64,000 nucleotides of DNA from Burkholderiaceae bacterium (GTDB lineage Bacteria > Pseudomonadota > Gammaproteobacteria > Burkholderiales > Burkholderiaceae_A): contig SGYQ01000002.1 of the NCBI GenBank assembly GCA_004214155.1, positions 140,005 to 204,004 of the forward strand. Reading direction: 5' to 3'. This document shows positions 15,507 to 26,700 of this stretch, piece by piece. The notes under the pieces are model-generated. The model did no database searches and had not been told where the DNA came from. It saw nothing but the letters and a program-made list of their open reading frames with translations. Made by a program: the position numbers and the translations under genes. The first letter of the stretch is position 1, and every line of letters starts with the position of its first letter.

Positions 15507-17465
15507 TTAGACATCTATTGAAGCGTTGTTACCTTTTTCTTGCATCCATTTTTTTCTGGCGAGGGATTCTGTCTTAGACATAAGCAAATTAATTTTTTTC
15601 TCTGTTAACCCTTTTCGATCATCATCTATAGTTACTCTTAATAACTGCCTATTTATCGGGTCCAAGGTTGTTTCCCACAGTTGCTGAGCACTCATTTCTC
15701 CCAAACCTTTAAATCGAGAAAAGCTAAGTGCATCTTTTGGAACCCGTTTTTGGTCAAATTTTTTAAACCTTTTCTGCAAATCATTTTCATCACGCACGTA
15801 AACCTTTTCTCCGAATTCTTTTCTATATTTTCCCTTTATATCAATTCGGTACAAAGGTGGTTGAGCAACAAAAAGACGTCCATTTTTTACAAGTCCTGGA
15901 AAGTGTTTTAGAAACAAAGTAATTAGAAGTACTTGTATATGGGATCCATCTACGTCAGCATCTGCCAAAATACAGATTTTACCGTATCTAAGATCACCTT
16001 CATCATAATCTTCATTTTTTTGGTGGGGAGAAATCCCTAGGGCGATCGAAATATTGGAGATCTCTCGATTTGAAAGCAATTTAACTTTGTCTAATTCCCA
16101 ACTGTTGAGAATTTTCCCCCTCAATGGGAGAATCGCCTGGAAACTCTTGTTACGTCCCATTTTTGCTGACCCTCCCGCTGAGTCGCCCTCTACTAAAAAC
16201 AGTTCATTTTCATCCAACCTTTTCGATTCACAGTCTGTTAGCTTTCCGGGAAGGATTGCAATACTTGAAACTTTTCGTTTTTCATTTAACTTTTGATTTT
16301 TTTGCCTGTTTTGCGCGTTGATTAAAACTAACTCTGCAATTTTCCGCCCTTGATTGACATTGTTATGCAACCATATTTCAAAAGAGTCTTTACTAAAAGA
16401 TGATAATAATTTACGCGTCTCTCGATTTGACAATCTTTCCTTAGTTTGACCTTGAAATTGTGGGTCAAAGACTTTACAGGACAGAAAAAAGCTTGCCCTC
16501 TGAAAAACGTCATCTGATGAAAGTTTGACTCCCTTGATTGTCAGGCTTTGTTTATCTATAAACCCTTTTACAGCAGCAAAAATTCCCTCTTTAAACCCTG
16601 AGACATGAGTACCAGAGCCTGTTGTGGGGATTAAATTTACAAAAGCCTCTTGAACATTTTGCCCAGTTTCTGTGAATGCCAAGAGTGCTTGGAATCCTTC
16701 GCCTTTATGGAAACTAGATTTTCCTTCCACATATTTCTCACATTGCCATACGGGCACAACTAAATGGTCCTTACTTATAATTGAAGAAAAGTATTCCTCA
16801 GGTCCATTGTCAAAGCACCATGAGGATTTCAGTTTTCGTTTTTCATCGCATAAATTAATCACGACGCCTGGAAGTAAAATTGCTTTTGTGAGGAGTGATT
16901 TTTCTAATTGTGCTAAAGATATATTTAATTCATCAAAATATTTAGCGTTTGGCCAAACTCTAATTTGTGTTCCAACCTCTTTTGTTCTTTTAATTTTTGT
17001 TAAGGGCTCAATGACGAAACCATTCTCAAAAACAATTTTCCATTGGTAACCTCCCCGAGAAACGTTTGCTTCTAGCTTATTCGATAAAGCATTCGTTACA
17101 GAAACTCCAACGCCATGAAGACCACCTGAAAAATTATAACTACTATTATTATCTTTGTTGAATTTCCCTCCTGCGTGGAGACGAGTAAATACAAGCTCTA
17201 TAGTGGGAATGTTTTCATCTGGATGCATCCCAACAGGAATTCCTCTACCGTTATCACTAACTGAAAAACTATTGTCATCATGGCATTTTATGGAAATCTC
17301 TGTAGCATGTCCCCCTATCGCCTCATCCGCACTATTATCAATAACCTCCTGTAAGATGTGCAGAGGATTCTCAGTTTTTGTATACATGCCAGGCCTTTGT
17401 TTTACAGGCTCCAAGCCCTTCAAAACTGAAATGGACGACTCATCATACTTTTTTACTCTTGCCAT
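15507..17465 (-). CDS. parE: DNA topoisomerase IV subunit B
   Basis: ATPase subunit of topoisomerase IV. The N-terminal GHKL fold shows EVIDNSADEA, the DNGRGIP box and SGGLHGVGVSVTNALS; the TOPRIM domain follows with LVEGDSAGGSAKMGR and the metal triad region ILADADVDGSHI. The C-terminal SRFKGLGEMSAQQLWETT block is shared with GyrB. Length of 652 residues and the lack of the GyrB insert fit ParE. GGAG lies 12 bases before the ATG. The parE-parC pair probably forms an operon with a promoter in the 89 bases before rraA. Confidence 0.96.
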   Translation of the reverse strand: MARVKKYDESSISVLKGLEPVKQRPGMYTKTENPLHILQEVIDNSADEAIGGHATEISIKCHDDNSFSVSDNGRGIPVGMHPDENIPTIELVFTRLHAGGKFNKDNNSSYNFSGGLHGVGVSVTNALSNKLEANVSRGGYQWKIVFENGFVIEPLTKIKRTKEVGTQIRVWPNAKYFDELNISLAQLEKSLLTKAILLPGVVINLCDEKRKLKSSWCFDNGPEEYFSSIISKDHLVVPVWQCEKYVEGKSSFHKGEGFQALLAFTETGQNVQEAFVNLIPTTGSGTHVSGFKEGIFAAVKGFIDKQSLTIKGVKLSSDDVFQRASFFLSCKVFDPQFQGQTKERLSNRETRKLLSSFSKDSFEIWLHNNVNQGRKIAELVLINAQNRQKNQKLNEKRKVSSIAILPGKLTDCESKRLDENELFLVEGDSAGGSAKMGRNKSFQAILPLRGKILNSWELDKVKLLSNREISNISIALGISPHQKNEDYDEGDLRYGKICILADADVDGSHIQVLLITLFLKHFPGLVKNGRLFVAQPPLYRIDIKGKYRKEFGEKVYVRDENDLQKRFKKFDQKRVPKDALSFSRFKGLGEMSAQQLWETTLDPINRQLLRVTIDDDRKGLTEKKINLLMSKTESLARKKWMQEKGNNASIDV

Positions 17466-17554
17466 TATCTAAACCATCTCCACATATTTTTTTAACGAAA
17501 ATTAAATAATACAAAATGTTGTGATCAGAATCGGTTTTTTTCAAAAACTAGAAG

Positions 17555-18049
17555 CTAATCTAAAACATTTTCTTCAGAAAAAATTACTCCATCTGAATCA
17601 GCAACACAAAAAAAACCAGGCTTTATCGAACAATTTTCGATTTTAATGTGTTTGTTTACCGAGCCTGTATTGTCTTTCTTGCTCTTGACAGGTGAAGTGC
17701 CAACAGCCCATATCCCTATGTCTGTATTCATAAGCTCAACAGAATCACGAATGCACCCAAAAATAATTGCTCCTTGCCACCGGTTTTCTTTAGCCAAAAC
17801 TGCTAAATTACCTCCCATCAAAGCGCATCTTCGACTACCCCCACCATCCACAACTAAGATCCGATTATCCCCGGCTTCTTCAAGAGTTTTTCTTACGAAA
17901 GAGTTGTCCTCAAACACCTTTACGGTAACCACCTGACCAGAAATGTGCTTCCTGCCTCCATAGATATTCAAAGGTATTGATAAAACTTGAATTGCGCCGT
18001 CATCTATTTCATCTTCATTTTCATCACAAATATCAGCAGTTAGTTTCAC
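17555..18049 (-). CDS. rraA: RraA-family protein (RNase E regulator)
   Basis: RraA forms a trimeric ring that binds RNase E and inhibits it; some relatives are aldolases or oxaloacetate decarboxylases. The family core is visible: NRILVVDGGGSRRCALMGGN near the middle, GAIIFGCIRDSVEL and a VADSDGVIF end. Length of 164 residues matches E. coli RraA (161). The start TADICDENEDEI resembles the family N-terminus. With rne about 9 kb away, a regulator role is reasonable, but the metal-dependent aldolase activity of the fold cannot be excluded. It is upstream of, and co-directional with, nothing obvious; the thioesterase gene diverges from it. Confidence 0.88.
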   Translation of the reverse strand: MKLTADICDENEDEIDDGAIQVLSIPLNIYGGRKHISGQVVTVKVFEDNSFVRKTLEEAGDNRILVVDGGGSRRCALMGGNLAVLAKENRWQGAIIFGCIRDSVELMNTDIGIWAVGTSPVKSKKDNTGSVNKHIKIENCSIKPGFFCVADSDGVIFSEENVLD

Positions 18050-18102
18050 TTATTTCATCCCCATTAAAAATTTTCGTTAAATAGAGGGTACAATACTCTG
18101 CT

Positions 18103-18651
18103 ATGAATTTAAATCTTTGGGGACGTTTAGTCTATACATTAATTGCGAAAAGATTCAGGAAAAAAATCGAGTTTATGGATACTTGTATAACTCCATTCCG
18201 AGTATTACCGAGCGATTTAGATCTTAATTTTCACATGAATAACGCACGTTATTTTGCGTGGATGGATATTGGACGGCTTGATTTGTTAAATCGTAGCGGG
18301 ATGTTTTCAGCCATGAAACGAAACAATTGGTTTCCAGTAGTTGCCGATGAAAAAATTAGCTTTGGAAAATCGCTTGATTTATTTGATTCTGTACTTTTAG
18401 AAACAAAGCTTCACGGATGGGATGCCAAGAATTTTTATATTCAACAACAATTTAAAAAAAAGGGTGAGATATATGCGGGGGCTATAGTTAAAGCGCGAAT
18501 ACTGTCAAAACAAAGGGGACCCCTAGAAACTAGTGAGATCCTCGAAACACTTTACGATTCCAATGATCAACCTAATATCTATCCCTGGCTTACAGAATGG
18601 AAAAATTCGAGGTTTTCCCTATTAGGAAGAATTAAAAAAAATAGAGACTGA
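18103..18651 (+). CDS. Hotdog-fold acyl thioesterase (4HBT/THEM6-like)
   Basis: Predicted acyl-CoA or acyl-ACP thioesterase with a single hotdog domain. The motif FRVLPSDLDLNFHMNNARYFAWMDIGRLD around residues 31-59 is diagnostic of the Them6-like group (PF13279 type), with the Asp/Asn-rich active loop. The remaining beta strands follow (ISFGKSLDLFDSVLLETKL). Length is 182 residues. There is no signal peptide; the N-terminus is basic and amphipathic. It diverges from rraA with only about 50 bases between them. A TACAAT box lies eight bases before the ATG, so the transcript may have almost no leader. Substrate unknown. Confidence 0.8.
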   Translation: MNLNLWGRLVYTLIAKRFRKKIEFMDTCITPFRVLPSDLDLNFHMNNARYFAWMDIGRLDLLNRSGMFSAMKRNNWFPVVADEKISFGKSLDLFDSVLLETKLHGWDAKNFYIQQQFKKKGEIYAGAIVKARILSKQRGPLETSEILETLYDSNDQPNIYPWLTEWKNSRFSLLGRIKKNRD

Positions 18652-18669
18652 TACTGATCGGTAAATAAT

Positions 18670-19050
18670 CTAGTTTTGCCCAGCAAGGGCGGTCTCATCA
18701 AGGGTTGGAGGTTCAAAGTACTTTATAAATGTAGCCCGATAAAATCCACCCTTGATCATCAAAATTGAATTTGCTCCTCTGTCACACAATTCTGGTCCGA
18801 AGAATTTAAAAGTATAAGGTGGTCTCGGCATGTAGCCAGATACGTAAACAACAGCAAGGGGGACACTATTTTGTGAAACTATGAGCTTATCAGAGTCAAC
18901 GCCTTCAAATTTAACACCATTATTTGGCACGCATGTAATAGGAATACCCTCTTGCGCGGAAACATTATTAATTAAATGAAAGCCTATTAAAAGGAAAAAT
19001 ACTCCTGCAATAGTTGGACCAAAAAATATATTTTGAAAAATGTTCGACAC
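18670..19050 (-). CDS. Exported protein of unknown function
   Basis: I do not recognise a family. A hydrophobic N-terminus (about residues 9-33) ending NNVSAQEG looks like a cleaved signal peptide, leaving about 95 residues with two Cys (ITCVPN and ELCDRG) that could form a disulphide. The middle has beta-like alternation (DKLIVSQNSVPLAVVYVSGY, FYRATFIKYF). GGAGG lies upstream of the ATG. It is convergent with the thioesterase (18 bases apart) and downstream of the aminopeptidase lipoprotein gene in the opposite order, possibly separately transcribed. Confidence 0.7.
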   Translation of the reverse strand: MSNIFQNIFFGPTIAGVFFLLIGFHLINNVSAQEGIPITCVPNNGVKFEGVDSDKLIVSQNSVPLAVVYVSGYMPRPPYTFKFFGPELCDRGANSILMIKGGFYRATFIKYFEPPTLDETALAGQN

Positions 19051-19093
19051 GAATCCCTCCTCTAGTAAGGAATCGTCACGAGGCCGGAAACTT

Positions 19094-20185
19094 TTACCGT
19101 AACTTTAAAAAATTTTCAATAATTTCCACCCTTTCACTTTTTTTTATTTTCTTTAGCTTCCTCACTTCTTTATAAAAAGTAGGCCAATCCGAATTATTTT
19201 CAATAAAGATTGTTTTGAAAAAAGGCTTATACCTATCATAAAGTGAAAAAGCAGCCAACCACGCGGAATTTATTTGCGAAACCCAGTTTCTATAGTCCTT
19301 TGAGGAATCTCTCCCATCTTTTAGTCTTAAAAGACTCGCTCTCAATTTTAGAAATATTTTCTCTTTTAGCAATACAGTTTCTTTTTTTTTTAGATTCTGA
19401 CCATACAAAATCTCTAACTTTTCTTTAGCAGATCTCAAAATTTCTCCGACTTTATCCCGCTGTGTTTTCTTCTCTTCATAAAGAGTGAAGTCGTTGCTGC
19501 ACCCATTTCTTTTTATCCATTGCAAAGAGCCAGCATCCTCCACAAATGAAGCAAATGACTCATTAAAAAGTGTATCGTTTTGTACAAAAACCTGTTGATG
19601 AGCCATTTCATGAATTAACAATCTAACCAAATCAATTTCATCGTTCCAAATGAAAGTATTTAGAACCGGATCACCACCGAAAAAATCTGACCAACCTAAA
19701 GTGGAGTATGCGGAAACGGGTAATATTGCAACCTCAAAATCTTCAGATTCCATTAAGTCTTTAGCATATTTTTCAGCTTCTTTTTTTTTATAAAACCCTC
19801 TGTAATTAAAGCATCCGATAAAAATATAACACCACTCTTTTAAATCGAACGAATTTTCTTTTGTCGCTACAACATTCCAAAGAACAGCGTTGCGCACAAT
19901 ATCCGAATAAGTGGAATAGCTTTTTGTTTTTCTGAAACGTAATTCAGTATAAGCAAAATCTTTAATTTTGTTTACTAAGCGAAGTTTTGTTTTTAACTCA
20001 GGATTTGTTGTTTTTCCTTCCAAAATCTCATCAATGGGCTGAGCATTCTTGATAATACTTAAGTGATTATCGATTAATCCATAATTATATTTTATTGAGC
20101 TACAGGAGCTTAATAACAGACTAACTAAAATTATTAGTACAACTTGATATGAAAAACTAATTTTCGCCCGAGATAATTTCGACAA
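19094..20185 (-). CDS. Predicted aminopeptidase lipoprotein (COG4324)
   Basis: Member of the putative aminopeptidase family PF10023. A lipoprotein signal (VVLIILVSLLLSSC, Cys about residue 28) places it in the periplasm or outer membrane. The zinc motif is HEMAH at residues 192-196, followed by FNESFASFVEDAG, where the second Glu would be the third ligand. Other family blocks: YSTLGWSDFFGGDPVL and SAWLAAFSLYDRYKPFF. Length is 363 residues. The start is TTG behind AGGAAGG and overlaps the end of the glutathione peroxidase gene by 29 bases, so the two are likely co-transcribed. Substrate is unknown for the family. Confidence 0.85.
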   Translation of the reverse strand: MSKLSRAKISFSYQVVLIILVSLLLSSCSSIKYNYGLIDNHLSIIKNAQPIDEILEGKTTNPELKTKLRLVNKIKDFAYTELRFRKTKSYSTYSDIVRNAVLWNVVATKENSFDLKEWCYIFIGCFNYRGFYKKKEAEKYAKDLMESEDFEVAILPVSAYSTLGWSDFFGGDPVLNTFIWNDEIDLVRLLIHEMAHQQVFVQNDTLFNESFASFVEDAGSLQWIKRNGCSNDFTLYEEKKTQRDKVGEILRSAKEKLEILYGQNLKKKETVLLKEKIFLKLRASLLRLKDGRDSSKDYRNWVSQINSAWLAAFSLYDRYKPFFKTIFIENNSDWPTFYKEVRKLKKIKKSERVEIIENFLKLR

Positions 20186-20642
20186 GTTCCTTCCTAATTT
20201 CTATGACTGGTGTTTGTGGAGCATAGCGCTTTACTGAAATACCCTTATAATCAATTAGGAATTTTGTGAAATTCCATTTTATTTTTGTTGTGCCAAGAAC
20301 CCCAGGTGCTCGTTTTTTCAGGTACGTATAGATCTTATGTTCGTTGTCTCCGTTTACATCAATTTTTGAAAAAATAGGAAATGTCACTGCATAACGTTCG
20401 GTACAAAAATTTTGTATGTCTCTCAAATTCCCCGGCTCTTGAGAGCCAAACTGGTTACAAGGAAAGGCTAGAACTTCAAGGCCCTTATCTTTAAAATCTA
20501 GGTACAATTGTTGCAGGTCTTTATACTGAGGAGTAAACCCACAATTACTAGCAACATTTACTATTAAAAGAGTTTTTCCGTTGTAATTAGCCAGTTTCTC
20601 GACAGTTCCATCTATTCTAACTAGATCAATTTCTGGTAGCAC
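20157..20642 (-). CDS. Glutathione peroxidase family (thiol peroxidase)
   Basis: Reduces peroxides using glutathione or, for Cys forms, thioredoxin. The active Cys34 is in NVASNCGFT, Gln68 is in PCNQFGSQEPG, and Trp123-Asn124 complete the tetrad in KWNFTKFL. Cys80 (NFCTERY) matches the resolving Cys of the thioredoxin-dependent BtuE-like group. Length is 161 residues, with no signal peptide, so cytoplasmic. The GTG start has AAGGA five bases before it. It lies upstream of, and overlapping, the aminopeptidase gene. Confidence 0.93.
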   Translation of the reverse strand: MLPEIDLVRIDGTVEKLANYNGKTLLIVNVASNCGFTPQYKDLQQLYLDFKDKGLEVLAFPCNQFGSQEPGNLRDIQNFCTERYAVTFPIFSKIDVNGDNEHKIYTYLKKRAPGVLGTTKIKWNFTKFLIDYKGISVKRYAPQTPVIEIRKELVEIISGEN

Positions 20643-20741
20643 TATAGTCCTTAGTAAAAATTTTTTAGCATTAAAAGTAATATTGTGGTTTGAGTAATCC
20701 TGCTAATTTACTTTCTAAAAGATATGTTTCTGCAGTATGCT

Positions 20742-23700
20742 TTACATATAATCGTTTGTCATCCATATACCATTTAAAATATCATCATTCACGATATTCA
20801 TGTTTTCGGGACTTTCAGAAAATCCGATTAGTGAAGCAGCTCTGTCCATCCACAAAGGATCGTTTTCTGCTCTACTAAACCTATCCGTATAATAATCACG
20901 TTCAAATTCGTCTGGAGATCTCCCTAATACGTTATCGTACAACGCATCTACAAAATCAGAGTCATTTAAATTTGATCCATATGTACTCTCAAATTCGGGA
21001 GAGGCTAAAAAATTACCTGCAATCTGATATAAAATCAATCCATTTGATTCTATATCATTCACATGATATCCAACTCCTACTGGATCAGGAGTCCGTTCGA
21101 ATGCCGCCTGATATAATCTGTAAGCCTGACCAGCATTTCCATTTGTATCAAATGCAAGCGTTCCGTCAGCAAATTCAAGTCTTTCCACATTGGTAAGAGT
21201 GTCTGTTCCTTCTAGGGATAATCTGTCATTAACACTAAAGGAATCTAACTGTTTTTCAATTGTAAAATCGTAATAAGAACCAACATACTCTGCTTTATCT
21301 AATCCATCACCTCCGTCTATAACATCGTCACCGGCGCCTCCTACGAAAACATCCATACCAGACCCAGCAGCTATTTCATCATTGCCTGCTCCGCCATCAA
21401 AATAATTATTTCCATCGGAAGCAATCAAAATGTCATCCCCACCTCCGGCAAAAACTATGTCATCGCCAGAACCTAAACTTAAATCCTGTTTACTGTCATC
21501 TCCAACAAAGGTTTGCTTTCCTTCCCCCCCGCGAACAGAAAATTCGCCGATAAGCAAAATTTCGGATGCAGAAACTGCCGGTTCATTGTTAATATTCACA
21601 AATGTGCTCACTCCACTTGTTTGATCAGGTGCAAGTAACACCACTCCCTCACTCTCAGCAAGTTGGAGGATGATTTCATCAGAGTCAACTTCTATGGGGT
21701 TATTTTCTGAAAAATCAAAAAGTTTCATTTTAGAAGCAACGACTGGAGCACCTAATTCGTCTTTACTTCCTTGTTCATGTAAAACATCAGTAAACTCACC
21801 AATAGCCTGAAAAGAGTTGGCCGCACGTTCTTTGCTGCCAAGGGCTACGAAATGAACTAAGTCGCTTTCTTCTGATAGTGGTTCACCTAGCGAATAGTAA
21901 GATAATTCTACTTGCGCATCAATCAAGACATTTGTTTGGGACTGAGCCGAAGTAGTTTCTGTTGAGTTATCGCTAAAATTTAAGGTAATATTGCCGTTGC
22001 TTACAAAAGAATTAACTGTAGCTTTTTTTAAACCAGAAGTTAAATTTCCATAAGAAATATTTTCAGTTTGCAAGCTAACCCCCGGCATGAGTAGCTCTGA
22101 CGTAATTTCTGACACAGCAGGAATATCTGGTAACCCAGTAAGTTCTCCACTGACCATTTCCCTGGCGCTATCTGACTCAACAATTTGCTTTCTGAATAGT
22201 TCGACAGCTGTATCTCCTAACACTTTCCGGTCTCCTGTTAAATCAAAACCTTTTTCGGATTCAACAATTGACAACTCATCAAGACTGTATCGAGCAGCGT
22301 TTGCGGAAACCATATGAAACTCATATAGTCCTAACGCATTAGGTGTCGCATCACCCGAGATTACGAACTCCCTGAGGTTAAAGATAGAAGTGCTAGTAAC
22401 ACTGCCACCAGCAGGATTTGTAGCCACACCTAGAATTGTGTCTGCTGAGCTCTGTGTTCTGAGCTGTGCGGTTGTATCCTCACCTTCTGTGTTTTCGATC
22501 CTGTCCTCGAGAAACATGCCAGTAACAGTTTCGTTATCTAATTCCCATAAACTTCCATTTGAATCATACAGACTATAGAAATACTGATCATTTTCGAGAG
22601 TTAGAGTGAAGGCGGAGTCTAAACCAATTGCGTTGGTCTCTGTGCGCACTAATCGGAAATCATCTGGTCCTGGAGAGGTTGAAAACGCTGGCATTAATAG
22701 TTCCCTATTTTGGAAACCGACCTGGCCATTGTTATTCAAATCGTAACGAACCATCTCCTCCTTAGAAAGAACCTCCGTAGGAGTAACTGGCTGTAGTGCT
22801 TTGGTATTGTCATAATTAGCTGACGAGTCATCGACTACATTAAATGATCTCAAAAAAAAGTCGGAATTTGTATTCGAAGCTCGTTGTAAAACATTTACAT
22901 TAAATGTTACTTGATTGGTTGAATCATTTGTTTCGGTGCTCGTATAAAGACCTTGTACCTGCTCATCCAGACTATATCTGAATGGTTGCGCTCCTTGATT
23001 CAAAATCAATTTTGGAGTCTCTCCAAGTTGGATGTTGCCAATAAAGTCTACAGCGACTGAACCATCCGCTAATTTTGCCAACGAAGGGCTCTTTTGATTA
23101 ACGCCGAACTTATCCGTGAAAGACTGTGGTGAAACAGTGATCTCCTCGGCACCTGGACCAAGCACTTGATTCGAGTCCAAATTATAGCCAATTTCTAATT
23201 CACGATTAAAAAAATCAGAATCGGAAATTGCAACACCATCAGATTGATTACTTTTTACGAAGTAACTTTCAGGGCTAGATACTGAGGGAGTGAAAGTAGT
23301 GACTTTAACATCGGGGTCTCCTTCAGCACTTTCTTTAACTTCATAAATTTTCAAATCACTATTTTCCAAAAGCTCAGCGCCTGAGATTGAGTAGTCACGA
23401 CCATCAGCTGATGGATTAGAAAAAGGAGTCCATGCGTTTCCAATGGACTCTATTTCCTTCAAAAGAAACGACCTACCATTTTCAGTAGAATAATCATTTC
23501 CCCCAAAAACAAGTCCAAACTCGCCCGATGATAGACGTACAACACCTGGACTATTCAATACCTGTTGATCAGTTCCTAAATAGTCTTTACTCAGCAGTGC
23601 TATCGAAAAGATACCATCCCCAACAGTTTCATCTCCATTTAGGTCATACCCTACTTCCAACTCTTTTTGTAACAAAGCACTTTCTGTAATGGACTGACCA

Positions 23701-26700
23701 ACCGTTACTGTTGCTACTGCTTTAGCACCATCACCACTATCACTGAAGGTCCATGTTTTAAAGGTGGGAAAATTACTTGAGCCTGATTTTTCAACTATGG
23801 TGCTTAGATTCGTTGGAGAAGCTGTTGTACCACCCATACCTAAATACACACCAGTAACTGTCGAGCCACTAGTAGGTTGCCAATTAGAACCCGTGCTATT
23901 ACTCAAAACCACCACAGGTGTTGTTGAACCAATTGGAAGATCGCCTTCTATATCAAGTCCATAAGCACCTGAGGCTAATTGAACGACTTGAGGGGCATTT
24001 AAAGTGACTCCCGTATCTACAGGAGGCACTTGCCATGTGATATCAGCTATCACATCACCAACTGTACCATCTGAATTTAAATCAAATCCTACCCTACCCT
24101 CATCGATCAGAATGTCAGTTAGGGTTACAACAGTAGAGGTTGAAGCTGAAGCCTGAAAATCAGCTTGACCACTCGGCTTCGAGAAAATCCACTTCTTGAA
24201 ACTGGGTGTTGAACCAGTTCCAGTCTGCTCGAATAACGTTGCATAGTATTTTATTTGACCTGAACTTTCAAGTTCCTCCGAGGAATAAACTCCTATAACT
24301 TCGCTACCTTGGCTGGGGCTCCAGTTTTGCCCGCTACTGGTCTTTAAGTTAATAACAGATTTGAGTTGTCCAACTGTGGAATTCCCCTCAAAATCAATCA
24401 CATAAGAACCCGACGCAAGTTCTACAACAGAAGGTGCTCCTCTTTGAGGAACTGGAAGTTGCTTCGTTAAATCTACAATTCGATCACCAACAACATTATC
24501 ATTTGTTAAATCAAATCCACGTTCAAGTTCTTTGGCCAAAATGTCCGTTAACGAAATTGTTTGTGCTATTCCACTAGTTGCAGTTGCTACTCCAGAGGCA
24601 CTTCCCTGAACAAAATGCCATTCTTTATATATTGCACTGGAACCGCTTCCAGATTTTTCGTAGACGAAAGCAGATATTGTTTGCTCACTTGAGGCGTTTA
24701 CATCGTAGGAAACATATCCTCCGACAATCGTGTAATTAGTTGACGGATTCCAATTTGCTCCGGTTGATGCTTCAAGGAAAAGACTTGTTGAGGTTTCTCC
24801 AACATTTCCTGCACCAGATAAATCAAGTGCATAGGAATTACTTTTTGTTAGAATGATACTTGGTGCAGTAACTGTCCCATCTGCAAAACCATCATTGTCA
24901 GAATCGAAAGAAGTTTCTCCCCCCGAGACAATAACTGATTTAATGGGGTCGCCGATAACACCATCTGCCAATAAATCAATGTTTTTTCTTGTCTCTTGCG
25001 CGCCTAATTTTGCTGACGAGATACTCACAGACAGAGTCGTTTGGGCTGTCGCAAAAAAAGACCCGTCAGATAGACTGAATTCCCATTTTTTATATGCAGG
25101 AGAAAAGTTCGAACCTGCGTTTTCGATTATTGAAATAGTTTGTGCTGAACCGCTTCTTTCGGTGAAAACACCCGTTATAAAATTCCCTCGGGTAGGAGTC
25201 CAAGGGTTGTTTGAGGTTGTAATGAGAATTGGCAACCCTAAATCGTTTACTCCCAAAACCTCATCAAAGCTTATCGCATAATTTCCAATTTGTGTTTGAA
25301 CAAGAGCTGGATTATTTCTATCAAGGAAAAGATATCGGTCAATATCATCACCAACCGTGCCATTACCATCCAGATCAACACTGTACGTTTGTTCTTCCGC
25401 GATCAACTCCGATGTTGTCAATCTAGTTGCTGTTGAAGCACTAACCTGTGCCGTGTAACTTCCCGATTGGTGAGCGAAGTTCCATTTTTGATAAAAAGGA
25501 TTTAGAGTACTCCCACTCCTTTCGATAATTCCGATTGTGGATTGATTATTAATAACCTCACTTTGATAAATCCCGGATAATTCATAATTCAATGAAGTGC
25601 TCCACGCGCTTCCACTGCTATCTTTTAAAATTATGAATGGGTGAGAGTTGCTGACAGCGATATTCGCTGTGTCGTAATCCACTCCAAAAAAACCGAGAGA
25701 GCTTTTAATTACCGCCGGTATAACCTTTGTGCTATCCAAAACTCCGTCGTCATTTGTATCAACTAGTGAAGTTCTGTAATTCAAGGAGATCTCGGAAATC
25801 TGATCACCAACTCTGTTATCACCTGTAATATCGAAACCCAACTGCATCTCATGGCTAACTAAGTCTATTAAGTCTATATGTGTGGCAGTAGATTGATTTG
25901 TTTGCAGGGATAGTAGCGAAGTATCTGAAGAAAAGCTCCATAAACCAAATTGTGGACTGTTATCAGTACCTGACTTTTGAACCACTACATAAGACTCTGT
26001 AGCAGAGTTGCTTTCAAGAACATTTCTATAAACTCCAACAGCGCTTGCGCCCGAGCTAGGGCTCCAAGATGTGGCTGAAGAATTTATAAGTAACTTGCCA
26101 GTAGTTGGTTGACCAACTTGAGGAGTCTCGTTTCCAATTGCAAATTCTCCTGATTCAAGTTTCAGAAGGTTAGTACTTTGCGCCGAGTTGGCAGTAGCTA
26201 GCCCTGTTTTCGATGCAACAATGGATTGTACAGTTAGTCCACTGTTGCCAACAATTCCGTCTCCTGTAATATCGTAACCTAATGTGGTTTCAAATGATTC
26301 AAGGTCCCGAACTGCAAAGCTTGAGACAGAACTATTCCAAACTGCCACCGAATCAAGTGCTGTATGTGTAGCAAATGTGTAAACAGAGTAAACGGAACCA
26401 AACGAATTACTGGTTTGGGTATCAAACACAAGGGAGAAGTTTACAGCGCCGTCTTCATTACGGACCAAACTCTGGGTTTCAGCACTAACTTGCGCATTCT
26501 CTCCAATCAAATTGAAAATATCGCTGTAGCCACCCGTTAAAACTAGCGTCCCTGAAGCTGACCAGGTTGTTAAATCGGGCTCCGCGATAATGAAATACTC
26601 ATTGTCATTAGCCGTATCACTAACATTATTAGTTACACCAGAAGATTGGTTCCAAATAAGAAACCCCCCCTGACCTGAAAAAAGAGCAGGCGAATTGACC

